A stretch of 64,000 nt of DNA from Salinicoccus kekensis (GCF_900220995.1 NZ_OBQF01000004.1:124001-188000), one strand, 5' to 3'; positions 1 to 8,382 are shown, counted from the first letter of the stretch. Made by a program: numbers and translations. The notes: generated by a model not told the origin, from the letters alone.

Positions 1-1301
1 TCAAATGGAATCTTATCGATTGGAGGAAGTGCAGGAATATCGATCTCAGCCTTTTCCGCTACAGTCAGAAGACATCCTTCTGTCGGTTCCCCACTGATTT
101 CCCATTGTCCGGTTTCCTCATTCTTTCCGAGGCTGGTTTCATTGACTGTCTTTATGCAGGTCAGAAACTCTTTAAGGGGGTCCGGATCGTCAGCTGTTTT
201 CCCCGCCACTATTTCCCCGTGAGGTGCATAACCGGTGCCGGTCACACTGTAGTCAGCACCCTGAAGGTGGATAGAGGTGACCGTCATTTCATTCCTGGTC
301 AAAGTCCCGGTCTTATCCGAGCAGATGACCGATACCGCGCCCAAGGTCTCGACAGACGGAAGATTTTTAACAATCGCATTATTCCCAGCCATGGTCTGTA
401 CACCAAGTGCAAGGATGATGGAGAGAATGGCGGGCAGACCTTCAGGAATTGCTGCCACTGCGAGGGAAATCACTGCAAGGAGCAGTTCAGTCGTCGGGTA
501 ATCATGGAAGACATAACCATAAATGAAGCTGACTGCTGCTATAAGTAATATGATGAAACTGATGGTCTTACCGAATTGAGCAGTCTGTCTGAGTAATGGG
601 GTCTGAAGCTGTTCCGTCTCGACCATCGAAGTGTTGATCTTCCCAAGCTCCGTTTGTTCACCGGTGGCCACCACTACACCTCTGCCTGAACCGGAAGCAA
701 TGGAAGTTCCGGAAAATGCCATATTCACCTGGTCGCCAAGGACTGCGTCCGCATCGATTGCAGCTGTCTGCTTCTGTACTGCCAATGATTCCCCGGTCAA
801 AGCAGACTCTTCCACTTTAAGATTATTTGCTTCTATGAGCCGGACATCTGCCGGGAGGCGGTCGCCGGCTTTGAAAATCACAATGTCCCCCGGCACCACC
901 TCATCAGCAGGGATTTCGAGCCTCTTCCCCTCCCGGATGACCGTTGCATCACTGGACAGCATGTTCTGTATGCCTTCCAGCGCCTTTTCAGCCCTGTTCT
1001 CCTGTACATAACCGATTATCGCATTGATGATGGCGACGGCGAGGATTACAGCTGTGTCAATGAGGTGGCCGAGCACAGCAGTCACTACTGCGGCAGCGAG
1101 AAGTACATAAATGAGGACGTCATTGAAATGTCCCAGAAACTTTCGCCATTCGGGCACCTTTTCCGGTTTCGGGAGCACATTCCTGCCATGGGTTTCCAAG
1201 TTCCTGGCGATGTCCTCCTCGCTCAGCCCTTGTGACTTTTCTACAGAAAAATGCCGCAGCACTTCCTCCTCCCGTCCAGCATGCCATTGCTTCCTTTCCA
1301 T
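1..1301 (-). CDS. P-type cation-transporting ATPase (P2-type, Ca2+-ATPase-like), N-terminal part
   Basis: Partial gene: it starts at the ATG at 1301 and runs off the left edge, leaving about 433 residues. I translated it by hand. Visible are a cation-ATPase N-terminal region, the actuator motif TGES, the membrane motif PEGLPA typical of P2A calcium pumps and relatives, and the phosphorylation motif DKTGTLT with Asp near residue 329. The rest of the P domain, the N domain and the C-terminal membrane segments lie outside the window. It should sit in the cytoplasmic membrane and export Ca2+, or possibly another cation such as Na+ or Mn2+; the visible part does not settle the ion. An SD-like GGAGTGA precedes the start. 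No partner gene is visible. Confidence 0.9.
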   Translation of the reverse strand, partial: MERKQWHAGREEEVLRHFSVEKSQGLSEEDIARNLETHGRNVLPKPEKVPEWRKFLGHFNDVLIYVLLAAAVVTAVLGHLIDTAVILAVAIINAIIGYVQENRAEKALEGIQNMLSSDATVIREGKRLEIPADEVVPGDIVIFKAGDRLPADVRLIEANNLKVEESALTGESLAVQKQTAAIDADAVLGDQVNMAFSGTSIASGSGRGVVVATGEQTELGKINTSMVETEQLQTPLLRQTAQFGKTISFIILLIAAVSFIYGYVFHDYPTTELLLAVISLAVAAIPEGLPAILSIILALGVQTMAGNNAIVKNLPSVETLGAVSVICSDKTGTLTRNEMTVTSIHLQGADYSVTGTGYAPHGEIVAGKTADDPDPLKEFLTCIKTVNETSLGKNEETGQWEISGEPTEGCLLTVAEKAEIDIPALPPIDKIPF

Positions 1302-1534
1302 ATCGTCACTCCTATCCAAAATTTGTATATATGGTCATTGTAACCCAGTTGCTGCTATTTTTCATAACCACGATCAAGGAATTAATGGCATATAATTGAC
1401 ATGTGATTCTTGACGTCAGAATTTAGGTTGAGAATGGGAACACCGCCACCTGCATCGCAGAGCGCGCTATCAAATCTCCTGTTGTATCGGAGCACCCTAT
1501 GAGGCGCCGTCCGGCCGACTCCGCGCATAAAAAA
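1302..1534. other. Intergenic stretch upstream of the P-type ATPase
   Basis: This gap holds the 5' flank of the ATPase and, at its left end in transcription terms, follows the terminator of the hydroxyproline operon. A TACAAT hexamer on the minus strand around 1340 could be a -10 box, but there is no good -35. I see no ORF, RNA gene or repeat here. Confidence 0.4.
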
Positions 1535-1562
1535 CTGAGGTTCGAATAAGTACGAACCTCAG
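1535..1562 (-). terminator. Rho-independent terminator of the leftward hydroxyproline operon
   Basis: A perfect 10-bp stem (CTGAGGTTCG / CGAACCTCAG) with an 8-nt loop is followed on the minus strand by a run of T residues. It lies 64 nt beyond the stop of the DHDPS-family gene. Confidence 0.85.
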
Positions 1563-1625
1563 CAGAAATCATTCTATTCACCTGTAAATTTTAACGGTTG
1601 AAGGCTAAACGGCCCTTGCTTTCAA

Positions 1626-2507
1626 TTAATCCAGCTTCTCCATGAGACCCTTCAGCTTCTCCACTTCCTCATTTGTGAGCCCGAGCCTCGGCTTCCTTGA
1701 CGGGCCGCCGTTCAAACCTTTCAGATCCATCGCCTTCTTGACGATCTGGACGTATTTGCCCGAGTCCTCGAGGAACTCGCACAGTGGGAGCAGGTCTTTA
1801 TTCAGCGCCCTGGCTGCCTCATAGTCGCCCGCCTTCATCAGCTCATACAGCTTTGAAGCGCTGTTCGGTGCGATGTTCGCCGCCACCGACACCCAGCCCG
1901 TCGCACCGACGGCGAAGGATTCATACGCCAGGTCATCCGAGCCGCAGAACATCACGAGGTCCGTATTTTCGACCAGCGTGCGCACCTTACGGATGTCGCC
2001 CGTCGATTCCTTGATGTACTGCACTTTATCCAGTTCCTTGTCGATCTTGTAGATCGTCTCGTTCTCCAGATCCACATTCGCCGTGAACGGGTTGTTGTAC
2101 ATCATGATCGGCTTCGTAACGACGTCATTGACGTCCTTGAACTGGTGGAACGCCTCCTCCTCGGTCGGCGTCATATAGAACGAGTTGATCAGGAGATGCC
2201 CGTCGGCGTTCGTCTGTTCGACGAATTTCGCATACTCGATCACCTTATCCGTGCGCTCATCGGCGATGCCGACGAGCAGCTGGGTGTCATGCCCCTCGAT
2301 CTGGTCGCTCACCTGTGTGATGATTTTCTCCTTCTCCTCATCATCGAGTGCGGCGAATTCCCCCGTCGAGCCGACGATGATGATGCCGGCGACTTTCTGG
2401 TCTAGGAAATGCTGGACGTTCTCCTTCAACCCTTCATAGTTTACGCTGTAGTCCTCGTTCATTGGTGTGATCAGTACAGGGAATACTCCCTCAAATTTCT
2501 TCTGCAT
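1626..2507 (-). CDS. DHDPS/NAL-family lyase, probable pyrroline-4-hydroxy-2-carboxylate deaminase
   Basis: A 293-residue TIM-barrel protein of the dihydrodipicolinate synthase/N-acetylneuraminate lyase family. It shows GSTGE (46-50), the active-site Tyr in MYNNPF (Tyr137) and the Schiff-base Lys in YIKES (Lys166). The ATG at 2507 is chosen over an upstream in-frame ATG because a purine-rich GGAGAGGG lies just before it. It overlaps the end of the NhaC gene by 17 nt and is the last gene of the leftward operon. In known hydroxyproline pathways a DHDPS-family enzyme deaminates pyrroline-4-hydroxy-2-carboxylate to 2-oxoglutarate semialdehyde. The operon context makes that the best guess over lysine biosynthesis, but the family alone does not prove it. 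Confidence 0.8.
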   Translation of the reverse strand: MQKKFEGVFPVLITPMNEDYSVNYEGLKENVQHFLDQKVAGIIIVGSTGEFAALDDEEKEKIITQVSDQIEGHDTQLLVGIADERTDKVIEYAKFVEQTNADGHLLINSFYMTPTEEEAFHQFKDVNDVVTKPIMMYNNPFTANVDLENETIYKIDKELDKVQYIKESTGDIRKVRTLVENTDLVMFCGSDDLAYESFAVGATGWVSVAANIAPNSASKLYELMKAGDYEAARALNKDLLPLCEFLEDSGKYVQIVKKAMDLKGLNGGPSRKPRLGLTNEEVEKLKGLMEKLD

Positions 2508-3921
2508 GTTCTTTATCCCTCTCCATTTCATATTTGTCTTTCTTCATTATGAATAATCCTGCATAACCGTAAATCAGACTGATGATGATGACCAAAAATG
2601 CATACCAGAAAAACGGCAGGTAAGCGAGTGTCGCGACACCAAGTGTGGCTGCCATGAACACCCCGCCGTCGGACCACGGCACCATCGGTGTGGTCACCGT
2701 GCCGCCTGCCTCGACGTTACGTGAAAGCAGCGTCCGGCTGACGCCCTGTCTGTTGTAGTTTTCTTCGGTGATCTTGGTTCCTGTAAGCAGTGAGACATAT
2801 GCCGCCCCGCCAAAGAATACACCGAAAAATGATGCAAGCATCGTCGTGACCGTCAAATTCCCTGTGCTTGTCGCCCATTTTGCGAATATATCCCCGATGA
2901 CTTTGAACGCACCGATCGTCTGCAGCAGGCCGCCGACGCCGAGCGCAAGGATGATGAGCAGTATGACATCCAGCATGAACGTGATGCCACCGCGGTCGAG
3001 CAGGTTATCGATGAACTCGATGCCCGTCGAGACACCGCTTCCGGTATACATCGTCTCAAGTGCTTCTATGATGCCGTAACCCTGGAACAAGGCTGCCCAG
3101 ATGCTGCCAAGAAGTGCACCGAAGATGATCACCGGCACTGAAGGCAATTTGAATATGAGCATCGCCACGACTACTGCCGCCGGTATGAGCATGATCCAGG
3201 AAATATTGAATGTATCCTGCAGGTTCGCCATCGTGTTTTCCGCGATCGTCAAGTCCCCGCTGCCTTCCATGATGAACATGCCGACCACCCAGTACAGTAT
3301 CGCTGCGATGATGAATGCCGGAACCGATACGAATGCCATCGATTTGATATGCCTGAATACATCAACATTCGACAGTGAAGCCGTCATCACCGTCGTGTCC
3401 GAAAGCGGCGACATTTTATCCCCGACGTAACACCCGGACAATACGGCACCGGCGACCAGCGCGACCGGCAGCCCGAAGCTTTCCCCGATGCCCATCATCG
3501 CAATCCCCGCCGTCCCGGCTGAACCGAATGATGTACCCGTGGCCAGTGATGTGATTGCGCAGATGATCATTGCAGCCATCAGGAATATGCCCGGGCTGAT
3601 GATGCTTAGGCCGAAGTAGATCATCGTCGGCACCACACCGCCGGCGATCCACGATCCGATGAGGGCCCCGACCGCAATCAGTATGAGTGTCGCACCCATC
3701 CCCTCATAGATGCCTTTCAACAGGCCGCGTTCCATCTCAAAATAAGAGTATTTCAGATAAATCCCGAACCCCATTATGACGAACCAGACCAGCAGAAGCG
3801 CCAGCTGGATCGGCAGTTCCAGGATTACTATTGAACCGAACATCACCACGACGAATATAATCATGATTGCAATCAGCATCGTTACACTGGGCAGTCTCTT
3901 TTCTGTATTCACATTGTTCAT
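2491..3921 (-). CDS. NhaC-family Na+/H+ antiporter-like carrier in the hydroxyproline operon
   Basis: A 476-residue membrane protein with about 11-12 hydrophobic segments and NhaC-family signatures, including GDKMSPLSDTT and the C-terminal GGTVTTPMVPWSDGG stretch. The start at 3921 (MNNVNTEK) has AAGGGGGAAGGA immediately upstream; the longer ORF start inside that SD is unlikely. It sits between the racemase-like gene and the DHDPS-family gene in the same operon. NhaC members exchange Na+ and H+, and some relatives couple this to organic acids (MleN, malate/lactate). A carrier in a catabolic operon may move the substrate itself or handle the ion load of uptake; the sequence does not decide. 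A paralogue is at 18712-20178. Confidence 0.85.
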   Translation of the reverse strand: MNNVNTEKRLPSVTMLIAIMIIFVVVMFGSIVILELPIQLALLLVWFVIMGFGIYLKYSYFEMERGLLKGIYEGMGATLILIAVGALIGSWIAGGVVPTMIYFGLSIISPGIFLMAAMIICAITSLATGTSFGSAGTAGIAMMGIGESFGLPVALVAGAVLSGCYVGDKMSPLSDTTVMTASLSNVDVFRHIKSMAFVSVPAFIIAAILYWVVGMFIMEGSGDLTIAENTMANLQDTFNISWIMLIPAAVVVAMLIFKLPSVPVIIFGALLGSIWAALFQGYGIIEALETMYTGSGVSTGIEFIDNLLDRGGITFMLDVILLIILALGVGGLLQTIGAFKVIGDIFAKWATSTGNLTVTTMLASFFGVFFGGAAYVSLLTGTKITEENYNRQGVSRTLLSRNVEAGGTVTTPMVPWSDGGVFMAATLGVATLAYLPFFWYAFLVIIISLIYGYAGLFIMKKDKYEMERDKEHAEEI

Positions 3922-3942
3922 GTCCTTCCCCCTTGTTTTCAT

Positions 3943-4674
3943 CTATCTAATGACAAACCCCTTTGAATATATATCGGAATCATCAATATAAAATTGAGAA
4001 TTCGATATCAGGAAATGCCTGAATCGAAATCGATCCCCTTGAACTTTTATAAGACTTGAATTCAATGTCCTGATCTCTCTCTTGCCAAAGTGCCGGTTCA
4101 GGACGGAAACCACTTCGCTCACAGGATATGCAATGATCACCTTCTCTTCATTGATGACTGCATGCATATCTTTATGGACCAATACTTTATAGCCTGAAAA
4201 ATCTTCCACGGCTTTGACATATTCCTTCACTGCCGCGATGTTCTCTATCGACAGTTCGAAATCGACCGCTTCAACGGCGACCCTCTTGCCGTTCACATGA
4301 TGGATGCAGGCATCTTCTGTGACCTCATGGATCACTTCATGACCGAGATCCTCATGGGAATAAGTATACCGGGCATCACCCTCGTGTATATGGTACGCTT
4401 CAGCCCGGCTGATGCTCCCCCGTTCCAGCAACGAACAGAGGAAACCCTTCAAAAGCATATCCTTGTTATCGATCACGGAACCGGAATGCATTTCGACATT
4501 CAGCTCCGAATCGTGGATGATCAGATTTACATATTTGCTGCCGCGCGGTTCATTCAGGAGCAGGTCGACATTATCATATCCCTCAACGATGCCTTGCAGC
4601 TCATCTTGATGCACAATTCTGAGCAGCTGTCCGTTGATATGGATATCATGGCTGTTGATCACTTTCCGAATCAC
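3943..4674 (-). CDS. Shortened proline-racemase-like protein lacking the catalytic cysteines
   Basis: A 243-residue protein from a GTG start preceded by GGAGGTGG. It resembles the proline racemase fold in pieces. The N-terminus (INSHDIHINGQLLRIV) parallels the family's IDTHTGGxPTR region. NEPRG (41-45) matches the conserved (E/P)PRG. The C-terminus ending D-D-S-D-x-x-x-x-GF parallels the family's terminal D-DP--GF. Where the active enzyme has MCGHD, this one has MHSGS (62-66), and no CGTGT motif is present, so both catalytic Cys are missing. It is about 90 residues shorter than the enzyme encoded 12 nt upstream. I infer a catalytically dead paralogue, perhaps a partner or regulator. A distinct unrelated family is possible because similarity is patchy. 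Confidence 0.6.
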   Translation of the reverse strand: MIRKVINSHDIHINGQLLRIVHQDELQGIVEGYDNVDLLLNEPRGSKYVNLIIHDSELNVEMHSGSVIDNKDMLLKGFLCSLLERGSISRAEAYHIHEGDARYTYSHEDLGHEVIHEVTEDACIHHVNGKRVAVEAVDFELSIENIAAVKEYVKAVEDFSGYKVLVHKDMHAVINEEKVIIAYPVSEVVSVLNRHFGKREIRTLNSSLIKVQGDRFRFRHFLISNSQFYIDDSDIYSKGFVIR

Positions 4675-4686
4675 TTTTCCACCTCC

Positions 4687-5691
4687 TTATATTTCGGGTA
4701 TCAGAAGATATCCCTCGTTCAACGGATCGTCTTCATGATAATAAAAATCATGCCGGCCCATTATCCAGGCGGAACCCGTGATGGATATCCTGTTGAAGGA
4801 GATACCCGCCTCCTCCCTTGTGCTGAGCAGCTTCGCCCTGAACCGCGAACCTGTGATGCTTTCGTGGATGAATTCTTCATCAGGTCCGAGCATACCGTCC
4901 TTATGCAGGGTCGACACTTTGGCGCATGTCCCCGTGCCGCACGGCGAGCGGTCGATGCCGCCCGGCGGCACGATGACGGCATTCTTCGTCACTTCCCCCG
5001 GCTCATACAGTTCCATATGGGTCAGTTTGTCGATGAACGGGAATTCGGGGTGCTGTATTTCATGCTGCTCATTGATCGCATCCCTGAGCGCCATGGCGAC
5101 CGAGACGATCTCCTCGGAGGCCCCGACATCAAGCGTGAGTCCGAGGTCGGCTGCATCGATAATGCCGTAGAAGTTGCCGCCGTAGGCGATATCACATTTG
5201 ATGTCCTTCCTGTCCTTGTAATCGACATACACCGTCTTCAGATGGAACGCATCCGTGCTGGCGAAAGTCACTTCCTCGACTTTGCCGTCTGCCACTTTGC
5301 ATTCCGCTTCGACGACGCCCGCCGGGGTATCCAGCACTACGGTCGTATACGGCTCGGTCACTTCCACATAGCCAAGCTCGACGAGTGCCGTGCACGTGCC
5401 GATCGTGTCATGCCCGCACATCGGCAGGTAACCGCCGGTTTCAGCAAATATCACACTGAAATCCGCTTCCTCCTTCAAAGGCGGGAGCACGATCGTACTG
5501 CTCATCACATCATGACCCCGCGGCGGGTAGACCAGGAATTTCCGGATATGGTCATGGTTCTCCTTCATATCGAGCATCTTCTCCTGGATAGTCTCCCCCT
5601 TCAATTCCGGCATGCCGGTGAGGACTGTCCGTGTCGGATTGCCGCCCGTATGTGTATCGATGGTCAAAAACTGTTTTGCATTGATGTTCAT
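4687..5691 (-). CDS. Proline racemase family: hydroxyproline 2-epimerase or proline racemase
   Basis: A full-length 334-residue member of the proline racemase superfamily. Both catalytic cysteines are present: Cys92 in MCGHDTIG and Cys251 in DRSPCGTGT. This argues for a racemase/epimerase and against the trans-3-hydroxyproline dehydratases, which carry Thr at the second site. It would convert trans-4-hydroxy-L-proline to cis-4-hydroxy-D-proline, or interconvert the prolines, in the cytoplasm. Its ATG overlaps the stop of the upstream flavoprotein gene by 4 nt (ATGA), indicating tight translational coupling. The choice of hydroxyproline over proline rests on the neighbouring dehydrogenase, deaminase and aldehyde dehydrogenase genes. 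Confidence 0.88.
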   Translation of the reverse strand: MNINAKQFLTIDTHTGGNPTRTVLTGMPELKGETIQEKMLDMKENHDHIRKFLVYPPRGHDVMSSTIVLPPLKEEADFSVIFAETGGYLPMCGHDTIGTCTALVELGYVEVTEPYTTVVLDTPAGVVEAECKVADGKVEEVTFASTDAFHLKTVYVDYKDRKDIKCDIAYGGNFYGIIDAADLGLTLDVGASEEIVSVAMALRDAINEQHEIQHPEFPFIDKLTHMELYEPGEVTKNAVIVPPGGIDRSPCGTGTCAKVSTLHKDGMLGPDEEFIHESITGSRFRAKLLSTREEAGISFNRISITGSAWIMGRHDFYYHEDDPLNEGYLLIPEI

Positions 5692-6863
5692 AAAGCTGCC
5701 TCCTTGAATCTCGACAGGCTGAGCGGACTGATGTCTTCAGTGAGCGAGCCGGTCACCATGTCACTCATCCATCTGCCGGTGATGGCGCTGAGCCCAATCC
5801 CGTCACCCTCATGCCCTGCCGCAATATAGTAATTTCCGATATCCGTACCGGATATGATCGGCAGGTGATCGGGCGTCCACGGCCTGAGTCCGGCATAAGA
5901 GCGGATGATGTTCAGATCCTTCATCTTCGGGAAGTATTCGATCGCCCGTTCTGCAATCAGACGGATGACGTGAGGATTGACCTTCGTATCGAAGCCGGTG
6001 AATTCACGGCTGCTCCCCATTAGGAAATTCTGGCTCTCCGTCGGTTCATGCACCAGGGCAATGCCATAATCATTCATCGCTTTCGGTGCGATCCGCTCCC
6101 GTCCGAACTTCGTCATCAAATATCCGAACTCCTGGATTTTCCGTGTGCCCATCAGCTCCGTCCGTGATGCCACGAGTATATGGCCCTTCCTCGGTGTGAT
6201 CGGCAGATCGATATCGAGCATCCTGCTGATTTCAGGTGCGTAAATGCCGCCTGCATTGATCACTTTATTCGCAGTGAAGGATTTTTCATTGGAGTATATT
6301 TTAAACGTTTCCACATCCATCTTTTTAATATCGGTGACCGGTGAATGTTCATATAAAGAGAAATCATATTTTTCCGCTTCATTGATCAACGAGAATGTCA
6401 GCATATACGGATTCACGGTCGAATCATTCGTGCACTCGAGCCCGCCGGTCAGATGATCCGAAAAATGCTTGGAATCATTCTTCAGATCCTCTTTTGTGAG
6501 CTTATTGAAGAACCGCTGCTCACCGTTCGCCTGATTGTGCCGGTCGACCCATATATAAGCCTGCTCCAGTTCCTCCTCATTGGCACAGAGGAAGATGCTG
6601 CCCGGATGCCTGAATTCGAACGGCATTTCAAGCTCTTCCGACAATTCCTTGATGAGCGCCTGGCTCTGGATTGCCATCCTGCTGTCGAAGCCCGGCTCCT
6701 TATCAATCAGCAGGACGTTGCCGTCGCACTTTGAAGTCGTGCCTGAAGCGACCGTATACTTTTCGATCATCCCCACATTCAATCCTTTTTTCGCGGTGTA
6801 ATAGGCGATGCTTGCACCGATGATGCCGCCGCCGATGATCATTACATCAAAATGACTGGTCAA
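5688..6863 (-). CDS. FAD-dependent D-amino-acid dehydrogenase subunit (DAAO/HcnC-type), probable D-hydroxyproline dehydrogenase beta subunit
   Basis: A 391-residue flavoprotein of the DAO family. The dinucleotide-binding motif GGGIIGAS is at residues 11-18, and the C-terminus has the RPWTPDHLPIISG / AAGHEGDGIGLS pattern of glycine/D-amino-acid oxidases. The start is a TTG at 6863 with AAGGAGGGAG 7 nt upstream; no ATG fits better. It is the first gene of the leftward operon, directly after a sigma-54 -24/-12 element. In multi-subunit D-hydroxyproline dehydrogenases and in HcnABC, a subunit of this kind oxidises the amine. The electron-accepting subunits appear to be encoded by the rightward operon at 8419-10184. 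Confidence 0.88.
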   Translation of the reverse strand: MTSHFDVMIIGGGIIGASIAYYTAKKGLNVGMIEKYTVASGTTSKCDGNVLLIDKEPGFDSRMAIQSQALIKELSEELEMPFEFRHPGSIFLCANEEELEQAYIWVDRHNQANGEQRFFNKLTKEDLKNDSKHFSDHLTGGLECTNDSTVNPYMLTFSLINEAEKYDFSLYEHSPVTDIKKMDVETFKIYSNEKSFTANKVINAGGIYAPEISRMLDIDLPITPRKGHILVASRTELMGTRKIQEFGYLMTKFGRERIAPKAMNDYGIALVHEPTESQNFLMGSSREFTGFDTKVNPHVIRLIAERAIEYFPKMKDLNIIRSYAGLRPWTPDHLPIISGTDIGNYYIAAGHEGDGIGLSAITGRWMSDMVTGSLTEDISPLSLSRFKEAAL

Positions 6864-6891
6864 TATGCCACTCCCTCCTTTAACTGTATAT

Positions 6892-6909
6892 AAGAAATAA
6901 GCGTGCCAG
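6892..6909 (-). promoter_or_regulatory. Sigma-54 (-24/-12) promoter of the leftward hydroxyproline operon
   Basis: The minus strand reads CTGGCACGCTTATTTCTT. Against TTGGCACG-N4-TTGCT, the -24 GG and the 10-nt spacing to the -12 pair are kept; the -12 box is TTTCT rather than TTGCT. It lies 29 nt upstream of the TTG start of the flavoprotein gene. A near-identical copy serves the rightward operon, one base different over 18. Confidence 0.85.
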
Positions 6910-6936
6910 CTTTAAACATGAAGATATTATTATCGT

Positions 6937-6965
6937 TTGTGATAAAGTGTAAAGAATCTTATAAT
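6937..6965 (+). promoter_or_regulatory. Sigma-A promoter of the sigma-54 activator gene
   Basis: TTGTGA (6937-6942), a 17-nt spacer and a perfect TATAAT (6960-6965) face the activator gene. An SD of GAGGAG lies at 6985-6990, 6 nt before the ATG. So the activator appears to be made by the vegetative polymerase while its targets need sigma-54. Confidence 0.8.
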
Positions 6966-6996
6966 AAGTATAATAAAGTTTACAGAGGAGATAGTT

Positions 6997-8364
6997 ATGA
7001 TTGAAAAGAAAATGATTGAAGCCCTCATCAATTTTTACAACCATTCGTTCACGATCATTGATAAAGACGAGAAACTGATTTACTGGAGTGACCGTGCATC
7101 CGAAATATTCAACCTGAAGCATGAAGATGTCATCGGCAAGGATATCAAGGAAGTGTTCTCCGAAGACCAGCTGCTCATACTGGAATCTTTGAGGGAGAAT
7201 AAATCCTTTGAAAAGAAGCGCCATAAGGCAACCCCGGATATCTATGTGGATATCAAGGCGGAACCGATCACCGTGGACGGGGAAGTCCTCGGCGCCGTCG
7301 TCTCCGAAGTGGATGTCACTTCACAGATCAAAAAAGAAAAAGAGATGGAAGCACTCAAAAGCAAAGTCGATATCTTAAGTGATAACGTCAAACATCTGAA
7401 TAATGACAACCACTTCAAAAACATCATCTACAAAAGCTCCATCATGGAAAACCTGAAGAACCAGATCGAGAAAGCTGCGCATACGGATGCAAATATACTG
7501 ATTACCGGTGAAACCGGCGTCGGTAAGGAACTGTTCGCCCAGGCGATACACAAGACCAGCGGGCTTCGGGGCGACCTGATTCCACTCAACTGCGGGGCGA
7601 TCCCGAATGAATTGTTCGAGTCGGAACTGTTCGGCTATGACAGGGGTGCCTTCACCGGCGCGAATAAAGAAGGCAACAAGGGCAAGATAGAGCTTGCGGA
7701 GGATGGGACTTTATTCCTTGATGAAATCGGTGAGATGCCGCTCGATATGCAGGTGAAGTTCCTGCGCATACTGCAGGAAAGGAAATATTTCAAGCTGGGC
7801 GGGAAGAAGGAGATGACGACGAATTTCAGGCTGGTTTCCGCCACCAATAAAAAAATCACCGAACTGTTGTCTTCCGAAAACTTCCGTTCCGACCTGCTCT
7901 ACCGGATCAATGTCATCAATATTCATATCCCGCCGCTCCGGGAACGGCCGGACGATATCGAATCGCTGTTCTACTATTATCTGTTCCAGTTATCCGATAA
8001 GTACAATACCGATCTCATGTATGCCGACCAGGAACTGCTCCGGCAGATCAGGGAATATGAATGGCCGGGCAATGCACGGGAGCTCATCAATGTGGTCGAG
8101 CGGCTCGTGATCTTCTCGAACGGCAGCACCCTGGATAACGATATCTTCCATCAATATCTGCAGGAAGTCGGACAGAGCCACAACATCCCGGCCTACTCCG
8201 TCCCCGCAGGTGATATCGAACTGAAGGAGTATGTGGACAGGCTCGAAGCGGATTATATCCGGCAGGTCATCGAAAACAATGACCATAACATTGAAAAATC
8301 CGCTGCAGTGCTCGGCATCAGCCGGCCGACATTATACTCGAAGATCAAAAAATTTAAATTATGA
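6997..8364 (+). CDS. Sigma-54-dependent transcriptional activator, PAS-AAA+-Fis architecture
   Basis: A 455-residue bacterial enhancer-binding protein of the RocR/PrdR kind. An N-terminal PAS-like sensor spans about residues 5-110, followed by a short linker helix. The AAA+ domain has Walker A GETGVGKE (171-178), the sigma-54-contacting GAFTGA (217-222), Walker B LDEIGE (241-246) and the RSDLLYRIN / PPLRERPDDI motifs. The C-terminus is a Fis-type helix-turn-helix (about 425-455, ending SRPTLYSKIKKF). It lies between the two operons it probably controls, each with a -24/-12 element. The PAS domain probably senses an intermediate or effector of the pathway. I could not pick out its upstream activator site with confidence. 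Confidence 0.93.
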   Translation: MIEKKMIEALINFYNHSFTIIDKDEKLIYWSDRASEIFNLKHEDVIGKDIKEVFSEDQLLILESLRENKSFEKKRHKATPDIYVDIKAEPITVDGEVLGAVVSEVDVTSQIKKEKEMEALKSKVDILSDNVKHLNNDNHFKNIIYKSSIMENLKNQIEKAAHTDANILITGETGVGKELFAQAIHKTSGLRGDLIPLNCGAIPNELFESELFGYDRGAFTGANKEGNKGKIELAEDGTLFLDEIGEMPLDMQVKFLRILQERKYFKLGGKKEMTTNFRLVSATNKKITELLSSENFRSDLLYRINVINIHIPPLRERPDDIESLFYYYLFQLSDKYNTDLMYADQELLRQIREYEWPGNARELINVVERLVIFSNGSTLDNDIFHQYLQEVGQSHNIPAYSVPAGDIELKEYVDRLEADYIRQVIENNDHNIEKSAAVLGISRPTLYSKIKKFKL

Positions 8365-8382
8365 CTGGCACGTTTATTTCTT
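8365..8382 (+). promoter_or_regulatory. Sigma-54 (-24/-12) promoter of the rightward operon
   Basis: CTGGCACGTTTATTTCTT begins one base after the activator's stop codon and is 36 nt upstream of the BFD-like gene start. It keeps the -24 GG and the correct 10-nt distance to the -12 element, with the same TTTCT variant as the leftward promoter. The matching variant on both sides supports a shared, functional origin. Confidence 0.85.

Noticed and set aside
1626-2507. Lysine-pathway DapA
   Set aside because: Family motifs fit, but the gene is last in a sigma-54 catabolic operon with no lysine genes nearby.
4687-5691. trans-3-hydroxy-L-proline dehydratase as the role of the racemase-family enzyme
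   Set aside because: Those dehydratases have Thr at the second catalytic site; this protein has Cys at both (Cys92 and Cys251).
4297-5829. Plus-strand ORF of 510 codons opposite the racemase genes
   Set aside because: It is antisense to two well-supported genes with conserved motifs, has no SD and no recognisable domain, and is the usual shadow frame in GC-rich coding DNA.
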